A stretch of 64,000 nt of DNA from Paramecium sonneborni (lineage: Eukaryota > Ciliophora > Oligohymenophorea > Peniculida > Parameciidae), in NCBI GenBank assembly GCA_905182985.1, contig CAJJDN010000063.1, positions 166,257-230,256 on the forward strand. Reading direction: 5' to 3'. The notes under the pieces were generated by a model, which saw nothing but the letters and a program-made list of their open reading frames with translations, was not told the origin of the DNA and made no database searches. The position numbers and the translations under genes were made by a program. Shown piece after piece: positions 1-13,600 of this stretch (position 1 is its first letter; the number at the start of each line of letters is the position of its first letter).

Positions 1-2059
1 ATATTTGGTCACTGGGATGTGTGTTTTATGAAATTTTTTAAAATTAATGTTTATTTCTAGGTTATTATAATTATATTATATTTTAGGGAAAAATTAAAAA
101 AAAATATAATAATAAATTTTAGATTGTAAATCAAATGCACATTATTTAACAGATAAAATCAATTAATTAAAAATTAATGATCAAATGAAAAAATTAATAA
201 AATAGATGCTCAATCCAAATTCTTAACTGAGAATCTAAATTAATGATTTAGTTCAGGCTTTGAAGAATATGGAACAAGATTAGCAAAAATTACCTTCAAG
301 CAGATCCTCAACTTAAACAGGTATTAATAATTAAAATTATTTGGAATAATCATAATAATCTGATTTATAATCATGTGCAAGTTTTAGATTCATTATTTGT
401 TAGCCAGAAAGTTAAAAAACAAAATAATAACAGTTTCAGAATAAATTGTAAACATAAGATTTTTAATAGAAAGAAAAATCAGATATTAAAAAAGACAATT
501 TAAAATAATCATAAACAAAAAAAATTATTGAAGATAAATACTCGCAAATAATTTAATAATTTTAAGAAAGGTAAGAAGCATATTAAAAATAGATTGACTC
601 TTAAAACAAATAAATAATCGAAATTTAGTTGTAATTGCAAGAGAAAAGTAAAAGATTAGAATCATTTAGTGTATAATAATCATAACAATAATTATAATAA
701 TAATTATTAGAATAAAATTAATTATAATTATAATAATAATTAGATCAGTAATAATAAATCTAAGACAGAAATATTCAAAAAATTTTTGAATAAATTGATT
801 CTTAATATAAAAAATAATAAGAATAATATTCACAATTATAAATCTAAAATAAAAATGAGTTCTAAGAGAAAGTTCAAAAAATAGAATCATCATAATAATA
901 ATAACAATTATAATAATAATTATTAGAATAAAATTAATTATAATTATAATAATAATTATAATAGTCATAATAGATCTAAGAAGTAAATATGTAAAAAGGA
1001 TTACAATAATTTAATTCTTCATGTTAATAATTATAAGAATAATTTTTTCAATAATAAATCTAAACATAAAATGAATTATTAGGGAAAATTTAAATAATAA
1101 ATTCTTCAATGTAATAAAAATATGATGAGATATTAACTTAAATAAAAATAGTTGAGAATAAAGCCATTTAAAATAATGATTAAATAGAATCATTCTAACT
1201 TTAACTAGAAAAATAAGCATTTAATAATAAAGAACAATTACAAATGGACCAAAATGAAATTGTAAATTAAGAATCAAATTCAACTTATCCAAATAAATTA
1301 GAAAATATTTCCAAAACTTATAATGAATAATATTAAAATTTAAACGAAGAACAAAAAGATCATGCAATAATTGAAAAGTATAAACAAGAGAAAGAATTTA
1401 TATTCAAATTATTTTAACTTTATTCATAAAATATAGCTTAAGAATTACAAACTTAAATAGGAAAGTTAAATAATCAAAATAAGTATGAAAATAAATAATT
1501 CTAGAATGAACATTAATAATTAGATTAATTGAATAATAAACAATAGAAGGTCAATCAAAAAGCTGAAAACATATTAAATAATCAAGAAAATGAATAATCA
1601 TAATATTATTAATTAAAATAGTAAAATAGGAATTAAACTTGTTAAAATCAAACTAATAATTAATTCTAAAATTAAGAATAATAATTAATTTAGCCAGATC
1701 AATTTTAATCTTAAGATTATTAATAAACTTATGATTCACAGGACCAACTATCAAAATTTTTTTCATAATCAAATGTGATATCTAGAAATTTTAATAGATT
1801 AGATGAATAAACAATAAATGAATATTAGAGTCTTTTTTAAAATTTAACAAATGAATTATTCAATTAAGTTGAAACTTTAGGAAAATAGATTATAGATTTA
1901 AAAAAATAAAATTAATAATAAGCTTATTTAAACAAGGAGATTTAAAATTTAAAGTAATAAAAATAAGAATAAATTCATGAAGATTAAAAAAAGAAAAAAT
2001 AAATAGAGGAGTTATAAAACAAGTTGAAAGAATAAAATAAGATTTATAATGCATCTTGA
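1..2059 (+). CDS. Ser/Thr protein kinase with Gln-rich coiled-coil tail, 5' end outside window
   Basis: Exons <1-60 and 87-2059 (intron 61-86, 26 nt, GT...TTTTAG); TGA stop at 2057-2059. The first codons (frame starts at base 3) read IWSLGCVFYEIF, the kinase subdomain IX motif. After the intron follows the end of the C-lobe (MKKLIKQMLNPNSQLRI). The catalytic HRD and DFG segments lie upstream of base 1. The remaining roughly 600 residues are Gln/Glu/Lys/Asn-rich and predicted coiled coil. They include an internal repeat rich in QQQLLEQNQLQLQQQL at about 690-750 and again about 216 nt later. The intron sits at the same codon and phase as one in the kinase at 21138-25282, and both tails share blocks such as KQEKEFIFKLFQL and an FFSQSN...LDEQT block, so the two are paralogues. 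An ATG at 47 is in frame but lies inside the intron-split kinase domain, so it is not the start. Substrates unknown. Confidence 0.82.
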
Positions 2060-2602
2060 TTTAATATAAATAAAATTTTAATATATATATTTTTTATAAA
2101 TAAGTGTAAAAACTTTTTTTTATAAATTGTATATTCACAGCAAAATAAATAAATTTTTTATCAATACATTCTAAACATCATATACATTAATAAAATGGGG
2201 AGACACTTAGATACATCCAAATAGTGGGATAATCTCAAATTTAATGGAGAGATTCTTAAATACAAATATGTTATAAGAGCCTTATATTAAAAAAAGCAAA
2301 TAGATTGAATAAAAACATGGATATAAACATATGAGAAACCGAATAATTGAGATTATTTATCTATTAAACATTAAAAATTAAATACATCCTTAATTATTTA
2401 TTTGAAGTTCTATAAAATAATTAAAGTTTGCCTTGAAAATAAAATAATAGTTTATTTAAATGTTTAAAAATATAATTTATATCTACTATCAGCAATAAAT
2501 GTATAATAAAAAAGTATATAAATGAAAAAAATTAAGAAAGCATAAAAAGCTATGCAGGATAAATCAAGATAAATAATTGTTAAATCACATTTCGTAAAGA
2601 TT
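2060..2602. other. intergenic AT-rich stretch, no convincing gene
   Basis: A 37-codon open frame begins with ATG at 2195 (MGRHLDTSKQW...), but it matches no family I know and has no visible continuation. Otherwise I see nothing supported here. Confidence 0.5.
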
Positions 2603-3615
2603 ATCTTTTAATCACGTTTTTTTTATAAGTATATTATTATATCTTATAAATTGCCTCAATAATATTTTTGAGAAACAGAATTATATTTAGTAATAATCTG
2701 AACTAAGATCTAAATTTAATTTAAAAATACGCCTTTATTAGAAACATTATCAGTATATTCATATTTTAGATGTTAATTTCTTAATTATGTTCAGAAATAT
2801 ATTTATATAAAAAAAGTAAAATATCATTTAGAAGGAAGAAAAGAATAAAATAAGTTTTAAGTAATTGTTTTTAATCAACTAAAAAATTATAAAATATTGA
2901 TGATTTAAAAATTATAAATAAGAATCAGTATCCATAAGATATTTTGATTAGAGGAAGAAGCTAAGATTTGAATTAATGAGATGTTTGATTTATCATTAAA
3001 AATGATTTGAAAAGTAAAAATAAAAAAGTTATTAATTGAAATAAATGAATATAGGTTTTAAAATGAAGAATTGAGGAAGATTAAAAAAAGAAAGACTAAA
3101 TATGATAATTGTCAATAAAAAATCATAATGAAGAAATAAAGTTAAAAGATTTATGCATTTACATTGATGTAATGATTGTAATAATAAAAAATTAAAATAT
3201 GATTCAAATAATAATAAAATATTTATTTTATGAAATTTGTATATTGAAATTTTATTATATTTAAACTAAATTTGTTGTTATTAGAAATGTTATAGATATG
3301 GTTATTACTATAAAAGTAAGCAATAATGAATGATTATTCAATTTATTTTAATATTTATTTATTGAATTCTAGATAATATTTCAATATTACTTAAACACAT
3401 AATTATTATATTTTTTGAAATTTTAATAAGGATATTTTTTGGGTATTTAAGTGTTGCAAAGATTTTAATAAATGACTTATTAATTTTCTTGAAAATAATA
3501 GTAAATAATGATGATTAGAATGATCATAAGTTTGCTAGTATTAATGATGTTAACTTTAGTAGAAGGTTAAAAAGTGTATTTATATTTAGCCATGGTGGAT
3601 TCATCAAGAGACACA
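2603..3615. repeat. left copy of 1013-bp duplication (probable unmerged contig overlap)
   Basis: This stretch is repeated at 3617-4629 with a single N at 3616 between them. The left copy ends with the first 108 bases (3508-3615) of the fibrocystin-like gene, which continues only from the right copy. I saw no difference between copies by eye. The simplest reading is two overlapping contigs joined with a placeholder N. Confidence 0.93.
2880..3180 (+). pseudogene. possible decayed coiled-coil coding fragment
   Basis: One frame gives a Lys/Glu-rich stretch (KKLLIEINEYRFQNEELRK at about 3020-3080) interrupted by in-frame TGA codons upstream and downstream, with no plausible start or introns. It could be a relic of a duplicated gene or chance open sequence in AT-rich DNA. 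The same stretch recurs in the right copy at about 3894-4194. Confidence 0.25.
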
Positions 3616-3616
3616 N
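3616..3616. other. assembly gap (single N) at duplication junction
   Basis: One N separates the two copies 2603-3615 and 3617-4629. Confidence 0.98.
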
Positions 3617-4629
3617 ATCTTTTAATCACGTTTTTTTTATAAGTATATTATTATATCTTATAAATTGCCTCAATAATATTTTTGAGAAACAGAATTATAT
3701 TTAGTAATAATCTGAACTAAGATCTAAATTTAATTTAAAAATACGCCTTTATTAGAAACATTATCAGTATATTCATATTTTAGATGTTAATTTCTTAATT
3801 ATGTTCAGAAATATATTTATATAAAAAAAGTAAAATATCATTTAGAAGGAAGAAAAGAATAAAATAAGTTTTAAGTAATTGTTTTTAATCAACTAAAAAA
3901 TTATAAAATATTGATGATTTAAAAATTATAAATAAGAATCAGTATCCATAAGATATTTTGATTAGAGGAAGAAGCTAAGATTTGAATTAATGAGATGTTT
4001 GATTTATCATTAAAAATGATTTGAAAAGTAAAAATAAAAAAGTTATTAATTGAAATAAATGAATATAGGTTTTAAAATGAAGAATTGAGGAAGATTAAAA
4101 AAAGAAAGACTAAATATGATAATTGTCAATAAAAAATCATAATGAAGAAATAAAGTTAAAAGATTTATGCATTTACATTGATGTAATGATTGTAATAATA
4201 AAAAATTAAAATATGATTCAAATAATAATAAAATATTTATTTTATGAAATTTGTATATTGAAATTTTATTATATTTAAACTAAATTTGTTGTTATTAGAA
4301 ATGTTATAGATATGGTTATTACTATAAAAGTAAGCAATAATGAATGATTATTCAATTTATTTTAATATTTATTTATTGAATTCTAGATAATATTTCAATA
4401 TTACTTAAACACATAATTATTATATTTTTTGAAATTTTAATAAGGATATTTTTTGGGTATTTAAGTGTTGCAAAGATTTTAATAAATGACTTATTAATTT
4501 TCTTGAAAATAATAGTAAATAATGATGATTAGAATGATCATAAGTTTGCTAGTATTAATGATGTTAACTTTAGTAGAAGGTTAAAAAGTGTATTTATATT
4601 TAGCCATGGTGGATTCATCAAGAGACACA
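3617..4629. repeat. right copy of 1013-bp duplication
   Basis: Same sequence as 2603-3615 (offset 1014). The right copy carries the start codon region (ATG 4522) and runs on into the intact fibrocystin-like gene, so this is the copy to keep when collapsing the overlap. Confidence 0.93.
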
Positions 4630-7600
4630 ACAAGAGATGCAGTTGTAATTCTATCAGTTTCAAGTGTTTTGGGCATAGAGAAATAGAGTGCAGTAGGATC
4701 AATGATGGGAGGGACGACATTATATTTAAAAGTTATAATATCATTATATATTTAGGTATAAGGATTAGACTAGACTGCAAGTAACAATGCAGTATATATT
4801 GGAAAGTATCCTTGCTTAATTTCAGATAAAGGTGTTAACGGATTGTTCATGAATTGCAAAACAACAAAACCAGATGCAGATGACCATAACTTATCAGCTC
4901 TAAAAATAGTTATTAAAGTATTGGATAAGCCAGACTCGGTTTGTACTTACGGTAATGGGTATTGTAGGTTTACTTATTCTCAGAATTTGACACCAAAATT
5001 ATTTTATGTGACTCCAAGATCAAATTTTCCAAGGAGTCTAAGTTATTGGAGAGCTAAGTGGACAGTGACTAGTAATGCGGTAGAGTATTTAGAAGGATAA
5101 TTTATGGATGCTAATAGATGTGATAGATTCACAGTTTAAGATCTGTATCCAAAAGAAATAAATTCTTTAGATGATGGAGTAGTTTGTTAAATTTCAGCTG
5201 AAATTAAAGCTGGATACTATGGATATACAATAAAATCATAGAGAGGATATCAAACAAATGATAATGGAGTAAAATAAAAGAGAATCCTTTCAGATAGAAC
5301 ATACGACTCAAAGTAATTAAATAATGTAAATATTTAAGAGTGATTCCATTGATTACAAGTATCAATACAAACTATGCATCACCAGAAGGATAAATACTAG
5401 AGATTATTGGTTTTGGTTTTAGTCCGATATTTAATGAGAATTCTGTTAAAATCTCAGGATAATCTGAAAACATTAAAGTGTTATCTTCTTCATCTACAAA
5501 CATTATTGTAAAGATACCTAAATTGATCAATTTACCAAAATTAGAAGATGCAACAGAGAATTCTTTTTTTATTCAAGGTAGTGGATTACATTACACTAGA
5601 TGGGATGTATCTGGTTTAAATCTTAATTGCCCATCATTTAGATAATAAATTATTATTAATAAAGCTACTTTAGATAGTAGAATCAAATTCGATGGAATCT
5701 ATCCTGAACCTGATATCTATAATGTTTTTGGAGAAAATTATGGATAATATTTGAGAGGGTTCTTGAAAGCCCCTTTTACAGGGAATTATAAATTTTACAT
5801 TTCTTCAGATAATTGTGCTAATTTCTATATCTAAACATCTGAAACTTAAAAGCCAATTAGGCCTGATAATCCAGTCGCATCAAGCAATTGGAATCCATAT
5901 AAAAACTATTGGTATGAATACTTGAATTCCTAATAATAAATCAAAACAATATCTGAGACTATCAGTTTACAAGAAGGTTAAATGTATTACATTGAAGTAT
6001 ATCACCTCAATGGTGTTTCTGAAGGTCATTTAACTCTGTCAATGGAATTTGAGAGTGAGAATAGAAAATCTAATTCATTAAATAATTTATACTAAATATC
6101 TACATCCTATACGCCTCTTAAAGAAGTAATCGAGTTTTCCCTTTATAACTCAAATACAAACTCATTATTAACTGGTAAATATAGACTTTTATTTGCTTAT
6201 GGAATTAAGACTTACCCTTAGACAGATCTTTATTATTCCTATACAACAATTGAATTATATCCAAATTCCAATGCTGATACAATGAAAACAGCTATACAAA
6301 ATTGTGGGGCAAATTATCTAGTTTCAGTTATTAGATAAAAATTAGATAATTAAGGGGTTGAATTAGAAGATACAGCAACTGTATTTGCTGGATACAAATA
6401 TAAAATTACATTTGATTCTCATAGAGGAGGAATACTTTACAGAGCACTTCCAAAAATAACAGCATCTACTCTTAATGGAGGAGTGGTTGAATCAAAGATA
6501 GAATGTATTTAGATTCCTTTAGATCCAATTAGTGGCACATTTTAATTAATGATGACTATTAATGGTCAAGATAATTTATTTTAAGCATCTGATAATAACT
6601 ATGATTTGAATTATAATGTAGCTAGTTCAATAATAGCTGATAATATTGAAAGACTGACAGGTTAAAGACCTTTTGTGTGGACAACTGGAAGAGCATAAGA
6701 TGGATGGACATGGTTTATTAAACTTAGATCACATTTGGAAGGTCTAAGTGATTTTAGAGTTTCAAGTAGTTTATTAACATCTGGTAATGGAGATGTTACT
6801 ATTTCACTTACCTAACCATTACCTAATAGTAATAATTTGTTATTTGAGCCAATTCCTAATGAATTATTATTCACTTACAGCCAACATCCATAAGTTTAAG
6901 TTGAGGTTCAATATTAACATAAAGAAGGAGATACTGTAATTGAATCTGAATAAATTCTTGCTGGATGTGCATAATAGTCTGTTTGTGATTTAACCTTGAG
7001 TGATGAAAAAACACCTACTTTAACAGCTTACTAAGTTTCTGGTTCTATTTTAACGATTACCATTCAGTAAGGAATTGATTTAACTTTAAATTCAAATAAT
7101 CTTTAAATTCAATATTTAGGAGCAGATTGCAATAATATTTAAATTACTAATTAGGTCTCTCCTTATACTATAACATGTGATTTAGAGTAGTAGAATTAAT
7201 AAATTATAAAAGAAGCAGGAGATGGATAATTACCAATTGTTCATCATTCAGATATTGGGTATTCTAAAATAGATTAAAATTTATAAGGATAAAATATAGA
7301 TTTAAATATAATCTCAATATCACCTAATATGGGATCACCAGATGGTGGTACAACTATTACATTATCTGGTACTGGTTTTCCTAAAAACTTGGACAGAGAA
7401 TTCATATTTTAGATTGATGGTTAAGATGTTAAAATATTATCAATTTCAAATAGTGAATTAATATTCATAACCCCAAAAAAGATTATTGGTGGAACAGGAG
7501 CTATTTCTCTTAGGTTTAACTAAAAAACAGCATCAAGTTCTTTAACTTATGATGATTCATTAAGACTCTAAGTTACAGCTTTGGAATTTTAATAAAAATC

Positions 7601-10600
7601 TCCAATATTTAGAGGAGAAATGACAATTACAGGAGTTAATTTTGGAATAGTCAAGGAAGATGTTAAAGTAACTTTAGTTGGAAACAAATCTTATAATGCT
7701 AAAGTATTATTAATAACTGATACTTAAATTATAGTTTATTTGAGAGGAGGTATGCCTGGTAATTATAGAGTTATTGTTACAAAAAAGAATTTTGGTAATT
7801 CATATTCAAATAATGATGATAATTTATTTAAATACATAATTCCAATATATAGTGTAACTTTAGAAGATGGAAGTAGTTAAGCCTAAGGTTCTGAAGCAGG
7901 AGGAACTGTTATTAAAATTACTGGATCCAATTTTGTTAAAGGTGAAACTCTTGTTTTTATTGGTCAAGCTGTTAATTGGTTATGTGAAATAGATGAAAGT
8001 AGATTTACAACAGAAATTATATATTGTACTGTTCCTGCTAAAAATTAATTTTATAATTAAGAACCCTAATTAGTATTAGTAACCCTTTAAATAACACTTG
8101 AATCAACCTGCCTTGATACAACCAATAATTGTTAATTTATATATGATTCTTAATTGACTCCTAAACTAGATGCTTATCCTGAATTAGTTACATAATCTGC
8201 AGGATCAAGACTATTAACAGAAATTGATCATACAAAACCAGATTATCAAAAATTAATTTCAAGAAAGAGATTCTTATGGACAGAAGAATCAAAGAAGTAA
8301 GGCAATAATCATATTTTAAATGTTGGTAAATCTCCAAGAAGAAATCTGCTATCATCATCAGATTTAGTATTGAGTCAATAAAAAATATATAAGCCAGGAG
8401 ATACAGAAACATTAACTGGAACAGGTTTGACTTTGATTGTTAAAGTTGTTTTCCAAGGTCCTATTACAGAAACAGTAACAGCATCTCTTAATGGTGGTTC
8501 TTTCACTTATACTATTCCAAATCTACCACAAGGATATTATTCTACTTACATTTTAACTTAAAATGGATATGCTGATAAAATCTGGATTAGTATTATTGAA
8601 TTAACTATTACCTCCATTGAAAATGCTGCCATTGGAGGATAAATATTATAAATTAATGGTGCAGGCTTTAATGCTAAACAATCTCCTATTGTAAAAATCG
8701 GATCAACTATTTGCACAGAATTGTAAGCGATCTCAACTATACTACTTTAATGTAGGATGTCAAAATAATCAAGTACTTCTGCAACTGTAATATTGTCATA
8801 ATTACCATCTGAAAATAGTTCTCCTGATCCTTACATTGTTGAATTTCCTTTGACCATCAAGTCATCTTCTAATTCTCCAACTATCACTTCTATTAGTGGT
8901 GCCAATTATGATAATGTTTAAAAGGCTTATAAAGTTACAGCTGGAGATATTATATTAGTGTTTACTGGTACTCAACTAAGCGGTACTAATATTATTCCTT
9001 CATTGGAACATATGAATCATAAAATTATAGGCACTATTTAAGCATCATTAGATACATCAGTAACAGCTAAATTTACAAATGCACCAGTAGGAATTTATTC
9101 TATAAACTTATTATTGGATAACATGTATGCCTACATTTCTGATGTTAATAAATAATAATTAATAATTAGCACATCTCCTCCAACAACAAACAATCCAACA
9201 ATATCTTATGCTGGTGGTGCCACAATAATATTTACAGGAAATGGCTTTGATACAACAACCGAATTCAGCTCAATATAGATTTGTGGATTTGATTGCCCAA
9301 TAATAAACTCATAGTTCACAAGTATTTCTTGTGAAGCCCCTAAATTATTGACAGCTTCTGTATTAAATCAATATCCTGCGTTATAAGAGCCTGCTCGATA
9401 TATTAAATAATCAGAAGTTGATTTATATGCTGATACACCCTCATAAGTATAATCTTTTTTAGATTTCCAATAATCGACATATTATATATCAACAGCTTCA
9501 AGTAACTGTTATTTGTAAGTCGATTTTGGATCAAATAAAAGATTAAAACTTAAATAATTGAGATATCTTCCAAGAATCGATATAGATGCAATTTATTTGA
9601 AAGATGCTGTTTTTTAATATACAATAGATGGAACAAATTGGTAGAATTTATTTACAGTAGATTAAACAGTGCATACTGGTTGGAATATTTATGTTCCTTA
9701 AGGAGATATTGCTGGAATAAAGGAAATCAGATTATTTGATTCAAGAGGAACAAGTGGTTCAAAATGTTAATTGGCTGAATTGGAGTTAAAAGGTTGGGTT
9801 TTATCAAATAGTAATAATGTTTACTCAATTCCTACTATATGTAATGCAAATATAAAAATTAATGGTCAAGTAATGGGTACAATATAAAATGCTGCTAGTT
9901 ATTCATAAAACAGTGTTCCAATTGTCAACACAGTAAGTCCTTTAACGGGAAGTTTTAGTGAATAGGTAGATGTCACTATTACTGGTATAGGATTTGTGGA
10001 TGGATAAACTACAGTTACTATTGATGGAGTGCCTTGTATTATTGAAAGCATTTCTTTAGGGTAAATAATCTGTAAGACTGGAGTAAAAGATTTAGAATAG
10101 ACATAATTAAATGGAATATTTTAAGTGAGAGTGAATGGAAATTTAGCAGTGAATAATTAAAAATTTATATATGCTAATAAATGGTCAGATATCAATACTT
10201 GGGGAGGCTATGAATATCCTGGAGATGGTGACTCAATAATTGTAAATGCAGGATAAACATTAATAGTAGATGTTAGAACGCCTAAGTTAATGCAGTTATT
10301 AGTTGAAGGCACATTAACAATTTCTGATGAAGTTGATACATCTATTGATGCTCATTATATCGTTATAAGAGAAGGCAAATTCAATATTGGAACAGATTAG
10401 GTGGCTCATTAACATAAAGTATAAATAACTTTATATGGTACTGAAGATGATACATAGATGCCTGAAATGGGAAATAAAGTATTAGGATGTCATCAATGTG
10501 AATTAATAATTCATGGAAAGGAAAGAACTCCTACTTGGACATTATTATCAAATACAGTTTAAGCTGGAGCTACTTAAATAAGAGTTGATGATCCTGTAGA

Positions 10601-13600
10601 TTGGTAAGTTGGAGAGTAAATTGTGATAACATCAAGTGAAGTTTAACATTTATAAAGTGAAAAAAGATATATTGTTTCAGTGAGTGCAGATAAGAGAACT
10701 TTGAATCTTGATTAACCACTTTTATATAAACATTATTCTGAAATAGAGACATATGGTAATGAATAATTTGAAATGAAGATTGAGGTTGGATTGCTGAGTA
10801 GAAATATTGTTATTCAAGGAGAGTAATCAAGTTTAAAGTATGGATATCATTTGATGATTCATGGTAGAGCTGAAAAGGGTGCAGTTGGTAAAATCTCATA
10901 TACTGAATTCAGATATGGGGGTTAACCAAAAATTATTGGGAGATATCCAGTTCATTTTCATCTAAATGGTGAAGTTGATAATTCATATGTAATTGGTAAT
11001 TCTATTCATGATTGTTATGCACGTTGTTTAACTATTCATGGAGTTCATTATTTAAAAGTTTAAAAGAATGTATGTTATAACACATTTGGACATGCCATAT
11101 TTTTAGAAGATGGTATTGAAACTAATAATGTTATTGAAGATAATCTTGTTGCAGGTACTAAATAAAGTTGGATAATGTTATAAACAGATATTACTGTTTC
11201 TACTTATTGGGTTACTAATCCATAAAATATATTAAGAAGAAATAGATCTGGAGGTTCTGAATGGTATGGATTTTGGTATGAAATTAAAACTCATCCTGAT
11301 GGTCCATCAGCTACATCAGATATTTGTCCACCAGGTTTAAATCTTTTAGAATTTAAAAATAATTGGTCTCATTCAAATGGTAGATTTGGACTACGTATAT
11401 TCTAAATGGCACCTAGATAATATCCTTGTTAGGAACTAGCAAATTGGACAAATGATTAACCATATATTGATAATCCAAGTCTATAAGCGGTTTTTGAAAA
11501 ATTCTATACTTGGAAAAATAATGAATGTGGAATCTTAGGAGAAGAATTAGGTAATATTTACTTTAAAGATATAATGATTGCTGATTCTAAATTTTCAGGA
11601 TTCTAATCTCATAGAACAAATTATTCTTATGAGGGAGCTGTTTTAGATAATGCTTTGATTGTAGGAAAATCTATTGGCAATGCATAACCAGACAAATATT
11701 ACTAAGGATCTAGAGCTATTGTTGTACCAAGAACAAATGGATTTCTTGCTAAAAATATTAGAATTTATAATTTTGGAATCAATACTGCATTAATAGAATC
11801 TTGTTCTATGTGTTGGCATGATTTTGTATGGGTTTAAGGTGGTAAGAATTCTCATTTTTTAAATGTAAAAGCATATAATTCTGATTAAGCTAACAGAATA
11901 TTTTGGTAGAAACATAGAAGAGAAATATTCTGGGATTTAGATGGATCAATTACAGGTGTTGATGGAGGAGCCTATATAATACCATACAAAAAACATATTG
12001 ATGGCATTCCAGGATGTATTACTCATCCAGAAGATTATTGGGATAATTCTATTATCTGTGCTATGAATCAAGTTACTATAAGAGATGTTTTAATTAATAA
12101 TCCAACACCAGATTAAGATTTTAAGGGTGTAGATCTTAAAATATTTAGATTAGATAGTACTAATATTGCTGAAAAAATGGATTAATCAATTAATGAAGAT
12201 AAATACATAGAAGCTGAAACTATGATGATTATTAAAGCTGGAAGTGATGATGTCCCAAAATCATTTGTCAGTATCTTTGCTACTGGATTCACTTACAATA
12301 TTCATTTCAAACTTGGAGCCAGTGATCCTGTTAGTATGGGAGTCTTTGCATCACCATATTTTACAGAAACTGATAAAGCTGTTATTTTACGTTTTAATTA
12401 TTCTGCTCATAGGGAAACTTTTGATGTTATGAGACATATTGAAAAAATGTTTCCGCTTAACTACAATTCTTTAACTTAAATTCCAGATACTAATTTGTGC
12501 AATCAAGGTGATTGGTTTAATGATAGAACTAACAAGCTATTCTTTTTATGTTTATCGGGAAAAAACAAAAAAAAATATGAATATGTTGAAGTTAGAGGAG
12601 TAATTTGCAGAAAGGAATGCAGCTCATTAGGAGATACTAAATTAGAAGATGGATACAGATATTGGAGTGATCCAAATACTTGGATTAATAATCAAGTACC
12701 TATTGAAGGAGAAAGTCCTATTGTATAAGGATCACATCAAGTAATATTGGATGTCGATCCACCGAAATTAGCTAATTTAACAATATTGGGTACTTTGATT
12801 TTTGATGAAAGAAGAGCACATACAAAGTTAGAAGCAGAAAGGATTTGGATAAGATCAGGTAAGTTATTAGCAGGGAATGAAAGTCATCCATTTCCAGGTA
12901 AAATTACTATAATACTGAATGGAGAGTTTGGAGACAACCCATTAGTAATTGATGCAAATTTAGATGTAGGAAACAAAGTTTTGGCAGTTACAAGAGGATT
13001 AGAATTATATTCAACACCTCCAGAAACTGTATGGACAAGATTAGCTGCTTATGCTGATGCTGGAAGTACTGAAATTTAGGTAGTAGAATGCGGAGGTTGG
13101 GGTGTAGGTGATGAAATTGTATTTGGACCATCAGGGTCAAATCCTGATTAACGGGAGAAAAGAATAATATAGAGTATTTAAGGATGTGTTATCACATTGA
13201 ATATTGCATTAGAATTTGATCATTATGGAGCTCCTTAAGTGACAGTAGATAAACCAGGAGTTGGTTAATTAGATATGAGAGCAGTAGTTGGCCATTTAAG
13301 TAGAAAGATTAAGATTGAAGGAGGACCTAGTGTTCATGGTTTAGGATGCAGAGTTTTGATTTATTAGTTTGAAGAACCTGAAGCTAATTTAGGGTTTCCA
13401 AGAAGAGGTTACACAATATTACATGGAGTAGAATTCAATAACTGTGGTTAATTTGATACTTAAAGAAGTGGATTAGATTTTAGAAATCTTAACAGTGATA
13501 TTATAAAGACATCTAGTGAGGTTATTGGATGCTCATTTCATGATACTACAGGAATGTTAATGACAATATAAAATTCAAAATACATAACGATTAAGAATAA

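Noticed and set aside
47..49. ATG at 47 as the start of the first gene
   Set aside because: The upstream bases encode kinase subdomain IX in another frame joined by a normal 26-nt intron (61-86), so the gene begins before the window.
666..1220. Minus-strand Ile/Phe-rich ORFs at 666-968 and 1011-1220
   Set aside because: Shadows of the Gln-rich kinase tail: TAA/TAG Gln codons read backwards give Leu/Ile.
2603..4629. Interpreting the large direct repeats as mobile elements or segmental duplications
   Set aside because: All four repeat pairs meet exactly at N characters and show no differences by eye, with no element ends or target duplications.
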